Assembly (NCBI GenBank): GCA_951812925.1
Contig: OX638369.1
Location: 62,944,228-63,008,227, forward strand
Direction: 5' to 3'
Origin: Calliopum simillimum
Lineage: Eukaryota; Arthropoda; Insecta; Diptera; Lauxaniidae
Length of the DNA: 64,000 bases
This document shows positions 34,977 to 47,279 of the stretch, one piece after another. Both the position numbers and the translations under genes were made by a program. Under the pieces are notes generated by a model that saw only the letters and a program-made list of their open reading frames with translations, was not told the origin of the DNA and ran no database searches. Positions within the stretch are counted from its first letter, which is position 1, and each line of letters begins with the position of its first letter.

Positions 34977-35858
34977 GGGGAGATGTGTGTACCTTGGTCC
35001 GCTTTTCAGTTTTTTCAATGTGCAGGATTTTCCAAAAAAGTTTCTTTAGTTTTTTGATTAAGTTATATTTCTACAGTGCTTGCAGCATCAAATGACGAGA
35101 CAATGATATTTCTATGTCTTACCATTGAGTAGAAATATTACTTTTTCCGTTGCAATCTCAAACGGTCCAAGGTACACCATGCAAGTGTACCTTGGACTAT
35201 TAAAAATAAAAGAGAATACATTGTATTTAGTTAATAAATTATGAAAGAACCATTTATTACGTTATCAAAAGTAAAATTTTTTTCAATAAAAAAAAAAAAT
35301 TTTCATAAACAAATATTATGACACAAAAAAGTGCATTTAGTAAAAAACAATTATTTAAACAAAAATGATTGCAAATAAATACATTAATCACGTAAATAAT
35401 AATAATACTATTATACTGAGAGGCGATTATGGCATCCTGGTTGCCCGTGGAAAAAGGCTTCCGGGTTAATAAGCATAGGTCCAAGGTACACACAGACAGC
35501 ATGTTTTAAAAACTGTCAACACCCATAACATATATTAATGAAAATACATCTAAAACACACTAAAAGCTTAAACCAATAACTAAACTTCCTTCCTGATGTT
35601 GTAAAACTGAAATATTTCAAGTATGTTTCTCAAAAAACGTTTCGTAGCTTACTCCAAAAACTAATTTTTACACACAAAAAACACTTTTCCGTCGCTTTTT
35701 ATACACGCATGCAGCTTGACGGTCTGAAGTCAACTAATATGAGTCACCGTTATGAGTGGAAAATTCCATAAAAGAACATTATCGTACACGTGCAGCTGTT
35801 GAGTGGCAAACGGCACTCGGATCGAGGTACACTTGGACCAAGGTACACACATCTCCCC
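34977..35858 (-). mobile_element. TIR element, copy B (GTGTACCTTGG family), intact
   Basis: 882 bp with perfect 24-bp TIRs starting GGGGAGATGTGTGTACCTTG, flanked by TA (34975-34976 and 35859-35860). It matches copy A (4498-10286 without the errantivirus) in inverse orientation. Extra phrase copies lie inside: CCAAGGTACACCATGCAAGTGTACCTTGG is a palindrome near 35165-35195, with more near 35480 and 35825-35845. No ORF of note. Confidence 0.88.
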
Positions 35859-36188
35859 TACTCTCTTTTACAAAGAGATTCTTTATTCAGAAATTTTTTC
35901 AGTTTTACAGTAACCATAAAATTTTTACAGTGAACACTTAATTTTTACTTTCAACTGACAGAATTTTGCGTATGAGAAGCGTACTTTTGGAGAGATCCTA
36001 GAGCGTTGTAGGAATTCCAGTATCTTTTTTATTTTTTGAGGTCTATGCATATCAGTTAGATAATACAGTTCATAAAAAGTTAATTTACAACAACTTTTTT
36101 TCATCATTTGGACAGCTTTTGTGGATTTTGAACCAGTGTGCTACGATATGTTTCCCACTTTCAAACTAACGAAGCAGAAACAATGTCT

Positions 36189-36349
36189 ATATCGTCCCCT
36201 TTCAGCCTTAACCAAGTAACACAAACTTTTTTTAATTTTTATTTTCTATCGGAAAATTGTCAGACCCCTTCACATAACGTATTGACAAATTTTTTTCGAA
36301 AATTTAAAAAAATTGCAGTTACGTGGTTAAGGCTGAAAGGGGACGATAT
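36189..36349. mobile_element. Short MITE, 161 bp
   Basis: Inverted ends of about 30 bp starting ATATCGTCCCCTTTCAGCCT, with one mismatch. The interior is AT-rich and is shared, inverted, with 26545-26700. The 76-codon ORF across it is an accident of the repeat. Confidence 0.75.
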
Positions 36350-36473
36350 GTATTTTCTTTTTGAATAAAGTCTGCATGAACTTCGAACGAGGCTTAAGTT
36401 CAAATTATTTATGGTTAAGTTGTATCATATGAAAACATCGTCAGCAGAGAATTGTTTTGGAGTATATAGTACA

Positions 36474-37824
36474 ATCATTTGGGAGAATAAAATGATGTTA
36501 CCTGGAATTTTTTGCGGGATTTTTGCAAAAGAGTTATTTTATAGATTTCGATGTGGTCTTTCAGAATTTCAACTTTGCTACCTCGAATCGTGTTCGCTCA
36601 CGCCGCTATATTGGAAAAATGGCGTCCAAAATCAGTTTTTTACAAATATCTCTTTAACGGTTACATTAAAAGAAAAATATTGTGGAGCAATATTGTAGCT
36701 TATACAATTTTCTATATAAATGATCATTTAATTGTTTTCGTATGACTTATAACTCAGGAGATATCCTAATTCAAAATTTGGAAAAAATTAGTAAATTGTG
36801 CATGCCGCTTATGAGTAGGCACAGTGATGTGTTGAGCTTAAATTACAATAACTCATGAACGGTGAGTCACACGTTCAAAGTAAGAATACATGTTTATAGG
36901 GAATTACTTTCACTATAAGCTACATTTCATTTTTTTTTTCACATGACCTAATGTTTACGAGATATTTTTCCAACAAACCTAAAATTTAGAAAAAACCGTT
37001 TTCTCAAAATAGCTCCAAAACGGTTTGTTTTAGAAAAAAAATTGTTCACGCATTTTGAAGAACGTTCAATATCCTATAAGGGTCTTTCCGAAGTGTTTTT
37101 TCGTCAGACTTACCCTTCATGAGACATCGCGACTTGAAAATCAATCAAAATTGAACATAGTATGGAGCATATTACAATGTTCAATTTTGAATGATTTTCA
37201 AGACGCGATATCTCACGAACGGTAAGTCGGACAAAAAAACAGTTCGGAAAGATCCTTATAGGGAATCGAACGTTCTACAAAATGCATTTTTTCTAGAACA
37301 AAGCGTTTCGGAGCTATTTTGAAAAAACGGTTTTTTTTCTAAATTTTAGGTTTGTTGAAAAAATATCTCGCAAACTATAGGTCATGTGAAAAAAATAAAA
37401 TGTAGCTTATAGCGGAAGTAGTTCCCTATAAATAGGTATTCTTACTTTGAACGTGTGACTCACCGTTCATGAGTTATTGTAATTTAAGCTCAACACATCA
37501 CTTTGCCTACTCATAAGCGGCATGCACAATTTACTAATTTTTTCCAAATTTTGAATTAGGATATCTCCTGAGTTATAAGTCAAACGGAAACAATTAAGGG
37601 GTAATTTTTATAGAAAATTTTATAAGCTACAATATTGTGCCGCAATATTTTTCTCCAAATGTAACCGTTAAAGAGATATTTGTAAAAAAATTGATTTTAG
37701 ACGCCATTTTTCCAATATGGCGGCGCGAGCGTAGTTGAAATTCTGAAAGAGCGCATCGAAATCTGTAAAATAACTCATTTGCAAAAATCCCGCAAAACTT
37801 TCCAGGTAAAACTACCAAATGACA
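36474..37824. mobile_element. Fold-back element family C
   Basis: A 1.35-kb palindrome centred near 37155. Left and right arms run from 'ATCATTTGGG' and 'CCAAATGAC' inward with matching blocks 'AATGGCGTC', 'TCTTTAACGGTTACATT', 'CTCATGAACGGTGAGTCACACG' and 'AAAAATATCTCG'. The arms are about 650 bp each with scattered mismatches. No coding region. Confidence 0.8.
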
Positions 37825-39564
37825 ATTTTAATTTTTTGGAAATCGACTTGCCCAAAGAAACTGGATTGCTCTGAACTGGAAAAGGATATATCAAAATGGA
37901 TAAAAGATTAAGAAGAAGCATACCCGAAACCATTAAATTGCATAAACAGCTGACAAAATGTAATTTATTTAACTATCTACATAATGTACTTACATAGTAT
38001 TTACACAATAGCTTCAAGCTGTTTCAAAAACAATCAGTCTGCACGATAGTTTAAGCTGCAAAAAGAAAAGAAAGAAATATTTTATAACATTTTGCTATAA
38101 TATATTTACATGTAATAAATGCAAAATGATAATTACACTTGCTTACAAATAATTAAAAAATTTCTAAACTTTGGGTATCACTAAGTATTAATTTTCTGCT
38201 GCTCATTCCGAATATCGCATTATTATTTTATTATTTTTTACGTAGTTTCGAGATATCTGTCATTTTCGGTTTATGGACCAAAAAAATATGGTTCATTTGG
38301 ATTTAACAACGCTCCAAGATCATATTTGTATGGTGCGTTGCTAAACCACTCACGAACGTGGTTGAAACTTATCTCAAATAATGTGATTCTCGGAATCAGC
38401 ATCCGATTTTACATATAAAATGAGTATTGAAAATCAAAGTCAATTTTGGCTGTAAACTATTTAGTGTTATCTAAAATCTTAAAAATTAAAAATTTTAAAA
38501 ACTTAGCAAGAAGAATCCGGAAATGTCTGTTTTACGAAAGGAATTGAAAATGATATGAAAGGCATTTGAATTGACTTTTATTTGTTTTGATACAGAAAAA
38601 TGTCTCAGTTTTGTTTTAGAGCTCTAAAACTCAAATATCTAAATTACCTAACCAGCTGGGTTAATTCTGACTTCTTCTGATTCTACATTGAAAAATATTT
38701 GCGAAGTGAAACCCACTTACTCAACAACAATCGTTCACTCATTTTGTGTACTTTTCTCCAAATGCAAATTTCTTACACAATTTTTTTCAATTGAATTTAG
38801 GCGTTATTTCAACAACATTAACCCTGCTTTGCAATATCTTGATGCCGAGTTCATTGTTGTAATAAAAAATGCAAATAAAATTATTACAAATAAGATTTTT
38901 GAATAAATTAAAATTCTCAAAAGTTTCTTTTACATTTTAAGGACAAAATATTAAATTCCAAACACAGCAGCCACCCAAATTAATCAATCTTCATTTAAGA
39001 AACCCCAAAAGATCAACATGAAACATCAAATTAAAACCACAAGAGACGTTTAATGGCAACAAGAAATAAATACATAGATAGAGCAAGTACCAGGGAGTCA
39101 GAGGGAAGAGAGTAAAAAGGATAAAAGGATATTAGTAAAAACAAAAACCAAATTGAAGAAATTATTTTATACGCAACGGGTATTTTCACAATCGAGTGTA
39201 AAATGGGCGTAAAATAGATTTTCACACGTACCAAAAGAACAGGGGAAAGGGAGGACTTAGACGAAAGTAACACCAAAGCACAAAACGAAACAAGTGAAAG
39301 CAAAACAAAGTTAAATGAAAAAGAAAACGCTAATGAGGGTCAGCACTGTAAAATTAATTAGAATTAATTTCAATACGATGCCATTGAAGAGACAACAAGA
39401 CAAATGTAGAGATGAGAATGCCATCAATGAAGTTGAAATGTCTTTTTTACGCACGCAAGTTTCAGTGATGGGGTTTTCAGTACAATTGTACTTTCGAAAA
39501 GAACTGCTTTGCAGAATGTACTTTCAAAGCTTTTGTTACTAGTACTGAAAAGTATACAACGGAG
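37825..39564. other. No gene; fragments of other repeats
   Basis: 38195-38330 resembles the interior of the element at 56205-57304 ('CATTCCGAATATCGCATT', 'GAGATATCTGTCATTTTCGG'). 38310-38380 resembles the element at 51752-52322 ('GATTTAACAACGCT', 'CACTCACGAACGTGGTTGAA'). The remainder is AT-rich with nothing recognised. Confidence 0.5.
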
Positions 39565-39813
39565 TCGAGCCTTAACCGCCAAAAAGACTCAACCGACTAA
39601 AAACAAATTTTACAGTAAAAGCTTTTTTTGAATTTTCTTCGCATACATTGTAGTGCAGAAGTCCAAATTGCTTTCGCTATAACTTCGTAATTTTGCTTTT
39701 TACAATTATGAAATTTGCGGGGAATATGCGTATAGATGCGAGATATCGATTTTTATCAAAAAACGGAAATCTGAAATCGTGTTGGTTAAGTCTTTTTGGC
39801 GGTTACGGCTCGA
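39565..39813. mobile_element. Short MITE, about 250 bp
   Basis: Inverted ends TCGAGCCTTAACCGCC and GGCGGTTACGGCTCGA, extending inward through AAAAAGACT and AACC. A similar start TCGAGCCCTAACCGC is found at 63088. No coding capacity. Confidence 0.7.
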
Positions 39814-39992
39814 GCCCTAAGGTACCTTCGACCTCGTCCATTGAATTTAGGACGAGTACCAACATTTCAAAAAAGTCTTAAAGCCGTCACTGGTTTCTGT
39901 TTTGTTTTTCTTTTCATATAAGTAAATTGGTTCCAGCGGATGATAACTGTATCGGTGTCAAAATTTTTTAATATTCCAGGTGATGTCGAGAG

Positions 39993-41658
39993 TAGGGTTT
40001 GATCTGCTGACTATAAAATAGCTATAGCAACGAAAATTTGCTGAACTGTGCTGGGTCAGTTATTGCGTTTTACATTTTGGGCTTACTGCTTGCTGTGATT
40101 TTTTTCAACGAACGAAGTCAAAGCAATTCAAGCAAGCACATTTTTGTTTTTGTGCTCTGCTATTGCTTTTGTTATTGAAAATAGCAAAGTTTCAACTAAG
40201 CAAGCACAAACACGAAGCGAAGCGTAACTGCAATTGTGCTTTTGCTTTTTATTTAACTCGGCTGTTTGAACTTCGGCTGTACACAGCAGAAACAATTTTC
40301 AGGATTGCCACATGTTTTTTTTTTTAAATTTGCTTAAACCATACATCTCAGAAAAAAAAATTAAATTTTAGCCTTAAGCCGCTTAGATAAACTTTTAAAA
40401 AATCCAACATATTTTTTTAAGGTTGCCACCTGGTTTTTTTAATAAAATCAAAATTTTCTTTCAATAAATTGCTCAAATCATCATTTTTTCTCTATAAATT
40501 GACATTTTGGGCCCAAAGACAACGAAACAAAAATTTAGGGTTGCCATATTGGGGTTGCCAGAAGCTTTTTTGCAAAATTGCAATTTCTTTGTCAACTTTC
40601 TTTATTGAATGTTATAGAATCGACCCAAAAACCCATAGTTAATTTTTTGGGGTTGCCACCTGGTTTTTTAATAAAATTTAAATTTTTTTCAATAAATTGC
40701 TTAAAATCATCATTTTCTCTCTATAAATTGATATCTTGGGTCCAAAAACAATTTATTGAAAGAAAAATTTGATTTTATTAAAAAATCCAGGTGGCAAACC
40801 CAATAAAATTGCTGCGGGTTTTGGGTCGATTCTATAACTTTTCAGTAAAGCAAGTTGACTAAGAAATGCATTTTTGCGAAAAAAGTCTGGAAACCCTAAT
40901 ATGGCAACCCTAAATTTTTTTTTCGTTGTTTTTGGACCCAAGATGTCAATTTATAGTGAAACAATGATGATTTGAGCAATTTATTGAAAGAAAATTTTGA
41001 TTTTATTAAAAAAACCAGGTAGCAACCCCAAAAAATTTACTATGGGTTTTTGGGTCGATTCTATAACATTCAGTAACGAAAGTTGACAAAGAAATGCAAT
41101 TTTACAAAAAAACGTCTGGCAACCCTAATATGGCAACCCTAAATTTTTGTTTTGTCGTTTTTGGATCCAAGATGTCAATTTATAGAGAGAAAATATGATT
41201 TTAAGCATTTTGTTGAAAAAAATTTTGATTTTATTAAAAAAACCAGGTGGCAACCCTAAAAAATATGTTAGATTTTTTAAAAGTTTATCTAAGCGGCTTA
41301 ATGATAAAATCAATTTTTTTTTTTTAAATGTATGGTTTAAGGTAATTTTCATAAAAAAAAACACGATGGCAACCTGAATGTTTTTGTTTCCTTTTGCTAT
41401 TGCTTCGTTCTCTTTCGAAAAGCATAGCGGCAGCGAAGCAAAGATTTTGAATTAATCGACTTCAGCTGTAGCAGCAAGCGATCGGATTTCGTAAAAGAGC
41501 TTCGGCTTTTCTACTGCTTATGAGTTGAAAAAACAGCACAGCAGACAGTTCAATTTTAAATTTGTGCTTCGACTGTAGTGCTGTGCTGCGTATTTTTTCT
41601 ACAGTCGCAGCACAGCAAATCAATAGGCTAAAAAATAGTTCAGCAAAATCAAACCCTG
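39993..41658. mobile_element. hAT-like non-autonomous element with 8-bp target duplication
   Basis: The ends TAGGGTTTGAT and ATCAAACCCTG are inverted. The flanks GTCGAGAG (39985-39992) and GTCAAGAG (41659-41666) are an 8-bp duplication with one mismatch, the length made by hAT transposases. Subterminal zones are rich in TGCTGTGCT / AGCACAGCA motifs on both sides, as hAT subterminal binding sites often are. The centre is an inverted and tandem block (40300-41370). No transposase is encoded. Confidence 0.78.
40300..41370. repeat. Inverted and tandem block inside the hAT-like element
   Basis: 'GGTTGCCACCTGGTTTTTT' (about 40414 and 40650) and its reverse 'AAAAAACCAGGTGGCAACC' (about 40780, 41010 and 41240) alternate with 'CTAATATGGCAACCCTAAA' and 'GGGTCGATTCTATAAC' blocks. 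The centre of symmetry is near 40755. Short ORFs with LGLPPGF on either strand come from these repeats. Confidence 0.75.
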
Positions 41659-41666
41659 GTCAAGAG

Positions 41667-43018
41667 AATTTTAAATTAGAGTCTGTCCTAGAATCTCCCC
41701 TGAGACATGTCTTTGAAAGCAAAAAATAACTCAAATCGGATGGCTGATCATCGAGTTTTGGGATTTTTCAAGAACTCGTACGAAGCCTAGGGTATTTCAA
41801 AATAAAATGTATCCTTAAACCTCGCCTTGGAAAATGAAAGAAACAAAAACCATGCAAATGGTTCTCGAGTTATGGAGACTCAGACTGACAGACGTTGTCT
41901 TTTATATGATAGTATTATGATGTGTATTGCTTAAACTTATCTCTTGGGGATCGTAAATTCTGTTTAATTTTGATTGTATTTAGTAAGGGTGCTATGTTAG
42001 GCCTGGCCTAAATTGAAATACTTTACACCGTAGAAGTTTAAAAACTTAATTGTAAGGTATGTGCCACGACCTGTTGTCCGAATCCACCTTGTTGTTGCTC
42101 TGAGCTTTCTTCGACTAAGTATTTCTAGTGTTTTGGTTTCGATAGCTAAAATAACGCTTACACTACGGCATTTTCAAAATTATGCTTATACGGGAGGTGC
42201 CACGCTTTTGTCCGAATTCACCTACTTCTTGCTCTGAGCTCGCTTCGCCTATTTCTGGTTGAATTAACTTAAATAACACGTGCAGTATGGTATTTTCAAA
42301 AATTTGCTTCTATGGGAGGTGCAACACTCTTTTGTCCGAGTTCACGAAAATTTTGTTCGGAACTTGTCATTACTATTTATAGTATTAGTGTGTATTTTGG
42401 ATGCATTCTCGCAAATAATGGTCGAAACACGGCGTTTCTAATGATTTTTGTTTTGTATGGGCGGTGGTGAATTATACGTCTAATGTATCTGTTCATTAAA
42501 GCATATTTCATTAGAATAACATTTGCAAGAAGTCATCTCACCTCTAGCAATATTTATTTTTTTACTTTAAATTCAGAAACTGAAAGAGTAAAAACAGACA
42601 TTTTCCTTTGCGTAAAATATAATGAAATTTTATTAGAAATTTATAAGGCGAATTATCAATGGGTGGAAAATATTTTTTAAATGAAAGAGGTTTCTTATCC
42701 ATTAATAAATTGATTAAATTGTACCAAGTCGCATTAAGCGCATTTTTAAAACACAAACGAACGAAAATGAATTCATTCAAAGTAAAGTAAGTATGTACGA
42801 GTATGTAGATAATTAAAACATTCACATTTATATGCATATTAAAGGATATCAATGATGTGATATCAAGCGGGTAACCAACGGGTTACTTTTACATGTTAGC
42901 TACTTAATCCACTACTTCGAGCTTTACTATCACTTTACCACATTTTCTTTCAATTAATATTAACAGATTTAATATATTGTATGTATTCTCGGGAAACTCC
43001 TTGATGGAGCATATCGCT
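41667..43018. other. Dispersed repeat in reverse orientation, then unassigned DNA
   Basis: 41985-42470 is a reverse-oriented copy of the dispersed repeat ('GTGCTATGTTAGGCCTGGCC', then units with 'GGGAGGTGCCACGC' and 'GTCCGAATTCACC'). The flanks are AT-rich without features. Confidence 0.5.
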
Positions 43019-44293
43019 GCCTGATACGAAAAGTAGGATGATTCATTTCTCCTACGAAAAGTAGGTTTGCAAAAATTCTTGGACGAAAAGTAGGATGTTT
43101 CATTATATATGACGAAAACTAGGTTTCTTCGAAGTTTTGTGTATAAAAGTAGGACGTTAAAGTTTTTATGTCGAAAAATAGGATGTCTGAACATTTTGGA
43201 CGAAAACTAGGACGTTTCGATGCCTTGCACGGAAGCTAGGTTGACGTTGATTCTTGCAGCGTATTTTGGGAAAAACTAGGGTGTTTCTTGTTTTGTTACT
43301 CGTACATCAATTTCTTAATGTAAATGAAATATTAATATCTGGCATAAGTTATTAAGCGAAAGAACGATGAGAAAACATTACATATCTACATATATATAAA
43401 GAGGTAAACGAAATCGGTTCAGTCCCTTTCTATGCCTTAATTTCAACATATTCACTTGAATTTTTTTGCTGGAAAGGCTGTGAAGAGTAGCAGTGCATAG
43501 GATTTTTTTTTTTTAAAGTGGGCGGTACCACGCCCCTAAATAGAAAAAACCCTCTCAAGGCTAAACCACCGCATTGATTTTTATGAAATTTGGTATGGAG
43601 ATAGGGTTACCACTTAGCAACGATAACATGACCATAATGTTTTAGATAGGCGGTGCCACGCCTCTTCATAGAATATACGTTTTCACGTTTAACACTTATT
43701 TTTGGCTCTTTTAGACGGTTTGCAATAAACACAACTTCAAACAACTTTTTAAAAGCGCAACACGTTGTGCAAGAAATTCTCAAGTATCCAAGGATAAAAA
43801 TAGGGGTTTACTTTACGGATAATCAGTTTTGAAAACATCCTGAATTTAATCATATTCATCTGTTATGTGATTGTTAGTTTGCTGTAGTTTTGTTTAGGCT
43901 AAACCATGTTTTATTTTAGCCATCTCCGCTGCTGTATGTTTAGTTCAAGCATCAAAACAATAAATATTTAAGCAGATTTGTCAATGACACAAGCGTTTTA
44001 GGTCATGCATAAACTAAAAGAAGCTCACAGGGAAGGTTAAGGTTCATTTAAATACATAAAATAAGTTAACAAAGTTTTATATGCGCTTGTGATATGATCC
44101 ACCTTTTTTTTGTCGTTCAATATGAAACATCCTATATTTCGTCTAAAAGTTTAACACAACGTACTTTTCGTAACAAATTATGAAACTTCCTACTTTTCGT
44201 AAAAAAGTTTGAAACGTTCTACTTTTCGTCCAAGAATATAAAACATCCTACTTTTCATAGGAGAAATGAATCATCCTACTTTTCGTATCAGGC
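43019..44293. mobile_element. TIR element with terminal arrays of CGAAAAGTAGGATG
   Basis: Starts GCCTGATACGAAAAGTAGGA and ends with its inverse. The first 45 bp or so are near-perfect TIRs. Inside, the motif CGAAAAGTAGG(A)TGTTTC is repeated about seven times on the left (43026-43285) and five times inverted on the right (44110-44290), spaced by roughly 35 bp. The middle has a 'GGCGGTACCACGCCCC' block resembling dispersed repeat sequence. No ORF of note. The target duplication is not clear. Confidence 0.75.
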
Positions 44294-45714
44294 GTCGATA
44301 TAATCTTAATATATTTTGGCATTTTCCATGTATAATCGGACTAAAATTCATATCAATATTTTTTAGTTTCCCCTTCCATGAGCAGACAAACAGGCCCTTG
44401 TTAAATTGTGGGTTTTAATTTTTAATAATTTGTTTTTTTATTTGTATTAACCCATTAACGGCTATTGAGTAGAAAAATACCCAAGAATGAGTAATTTTAG
44501 AAAAAATCTCGCCAATTCCAGGTAAGAGATACCGCGTATTAGTTTTAAGGTGTTTGTAGAGGAAGGATAGGGCCACTGAAAAAACAGCAAGTTTACAAAA
44601 TTCGCAAAATTTGACGGAATTGGCTCTGGAAAATTATGAGAGTATAAGATCAGAAAATGCTCTTGGTTTTAGTATTAGGTGACCTTTATCCTACAAAATT
44701 AAGTATTTCCAGGACCTAAATTTTTTGAGTAAATAATTGATTCAGTAAAGTCAATATGCATCATCTATCATTATGGTATCATCTTTTCATTTGAACTGAC
44801 TCTAGTTTTTAAAAAACCCTTGCTTAAGGTGTAAAAATTGCTATTGTGGGCACATTTAAAGCTATACCACAGTTACAGTGAAAAGCGTTATTCAAACGAT
44901 ATCTCAACTACATCAATAGACCAAATTTTATTTGTATGAACTTGAGATAACAGCTCTTCGATAGACGTTTATTTAGAAAGTAATGGTCCAATTACGATCG
45001 TAAAGATTATTGAGGATGATTGTTGAATCGGAGATTCTGAATATGGTGAGCGAAGGCTCCAAGGTATCAAATATACACAAATGAAATAAAAAGAAAGACA
45101 AATTGCCAAGTAAATTTCAAGAATATTTTTTTTATTGCTGAGTCAAGTTTCTTACGTGCTGCTAGAATCCAGAATAATAAGATCGAAAAAAAGGAAATTG
45201 AAATCTTATAAGATAAAATGGCTAATCCACTAGAGAAGATAACGCCTAAATTTTACTTATATTTAAATTTCATGGGTTGGTACCCATACGTTTCGCAAAG
45301 GCAGAAATTCATATCATTAGATATGAATTTTCAGTGCTTTTAAAACTATTGTAAATTTAAAAAGGGAAAATCTTTTGGCATAAACATTGCCGGCCTCCTT
45401 GCAGTATATACATATCTACTGCAATAAGAATAGCTGGAATATTTATGTAAAAATAAATTTTTTTTTTTTTTAATAAATAATAATATGTAAAGAGATAAAG
45501 TTACGTGATAATTTGATATTCAAAGTACCTTTAACGAGCGTTTTCGGAATTTTTTTTAAAAAAATTCATTATCTTTGGATATTATATTATAACTAGCTGT
45601 TTTACCCGGCGTTGCACGGGTTTTCATAAAAAGCCAGGCACTAAAAAGCTAATTACGAAAACTTTTTTATTTTTTAAAACAATGTGCCACAAACAGATGC
45701 TCCGATATATTTAT
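44294..45714. other. No gene seen; short conserved-looking hairpin
   Basis: AT-rich. Near 45593-45632 'ACTAGCTGTTTTACCCGGCG' continues into TTGCACGGGT, a GC-rich hairpin that I recall from many insect repeats but cannot assign. Confidence 0.35.
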
Positions 45715-46640
45715 TTTATCGGCAAAATTCCAAAAGTATGGCAAAATATTAAAATATACATTGAAGAAATCGGTAAGAGTCCAGGTTTATGGAAAAATGT
45801 CCAAAATATCGGTAAATGTCCAAAAGTATCGAAATACACCGAAGAAATCGGTAAAAGCCCAAATGTATCGAAAAACATTTAAAATATCGGCAAAATTCTT
45901 AATGTATAGAAGAACATCTAAAGTATAGGTAAAGGTCCAAATATAACGAAAACATCCAAAATATAGGTAAAAGTCCAAAAGTTTCGAATAATATTGAAAA
46001 ACATTTAAAATATCGGTAAAGGTCCAAAAATGTCGAAGAACATCCTACATATCGGTAAAAGCCCAAAATTATTGGAAAACATTGAAGAAATCGGTAAAAG
46101 TTCAAATACATATATCGAAAAATATTCAATGTATCGAAAAGGGTCCAAAAGTTTCGGAAAATATTGAAACACAACTAAGAAATTGGTAAAGTCCAAGTTT
46201 ATAGAAAAACACCCAAAACACAAAAAATTCCAAAAATGTCGAAAAACATCCTATATATCGGTAAAAGTTCGAAAGTTTTGAAAAATATTGAAACACAGAA
46301 GAAATCGGCAAAAGTCTAAGTTTATTGAAAAACATCCAAAATATCGGTAAAATTACAAAAAAGAAATCGAAAAACATCCTATATATCGGTAAAAGCCCAA
46401 AAGTTTTGAAAAATATTGAAACACATTGAAGAAATCGGTGAAAGTCTAAAAACAAAACATCCAATATATCGAAACAAAATCAAAAGTTTCGAAAAATAGT
46501 AAAATATGTACATCGAAGAAATCGGTCAAAGTCCAAGTGTTTCGAAAAACATCCGAAATATCGAAAAAAGTCAAAAAGAATTGAAAAATATTGAAAAACA
46601 TGTAAAACATCGTTAAAAGTCCAAAAATATTGAATATATG
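45715..46640. repeat. Minisatellite, 39-bp unit, about 23 copies
   Basis: Degenerate tandem units such as TCGGTAAAAGCCCAAATGTA followed by TCGAAAAACATTTAAAATA (39 bp together). The unit is a multiple of three, so frames stay open for long stretches on the minus strand and give peptides with a 13-residue period. Drift in unit length and frame shows no selection for coding. Confidence 0.85.
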
Positions 46641-47279
46641 AGTTGGCATCACTGACGAAATCACTCTCATTTTTGCTCTCATCAACAACACAACATCAAG
46701 AATAAAAAAAAAACAATAAATGAAAGAGAGGTAAAAGACAACAACAGCACATAACTCATGGCGCAGCAAGCTATAGCGACTGAAATGCAAACGATCATTT
46801 TTATGCAAGCGTTGAATTTTTTTTTTCAACAACTTCATACTAAAAAAAAAAAAGGTTTATATTATAAAAACCAAAAAAATAAGTATACATTCCCGTTCCT
46901 TTTTACACGTAGAACGTTTTAAAAAAAAAATTATTAAAATCGGTTCGGTATATTTTGCACCAAATCGTTACATAGGGTTTTCATATAAGCAATTTTATAT
47001 AGCCGAAGACCTGAGAAGTCAGTGCTATAAAACTTCTTTTGTTAGTTTAAATTTTTATAATTTTAACTATCATTATAATAAATAAATAAATAAATAAATA
47101 GTATAGATATAGATTTAGCAAAATTCAATTCAATTCAATTCAAAAATCATCTATGCATGAAAATGTAAGTGTCAAGGACACACGGGCCATATGTATGTAT
47201 TCTCCTTTAACTCCTAGGAGGAGCATAGGGCCAATACACACGGGCCATAAGGGACCCCTTTTAATAATTTGAAAGTGTC
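46641..47279. repeat. Simple repeats and AT-rich spacer
   Basis: (AATA)n at about 47078-47101 and (AATTC)n at about 47125-47145. From 47170 to 47300 the phrase 'GGACACACGGGCCA' occurs three times with variations, close to the BEL protease fragment. Confidence 0.55.

Noticed and set aside
40753..41377. Short ORFs with LGLPPGF on both strands
   Set aside because: Derived from inverted copies of a CCAGGTGGCAACC block in a non-coding MITE.
43019..44293. Regularly spaced repeats as a CRISPR array
   Set aside because: Units are degenerate, mirrored at the two ends of a TIR element, and the genome is eukaryotic.
45787..46464. Series of minus-strand ORFs with Phe/Ile-rich repeats
   Set aside because: Products of a 39-bp minisatellite; no frame is favoured and there is no flanking gene structure.
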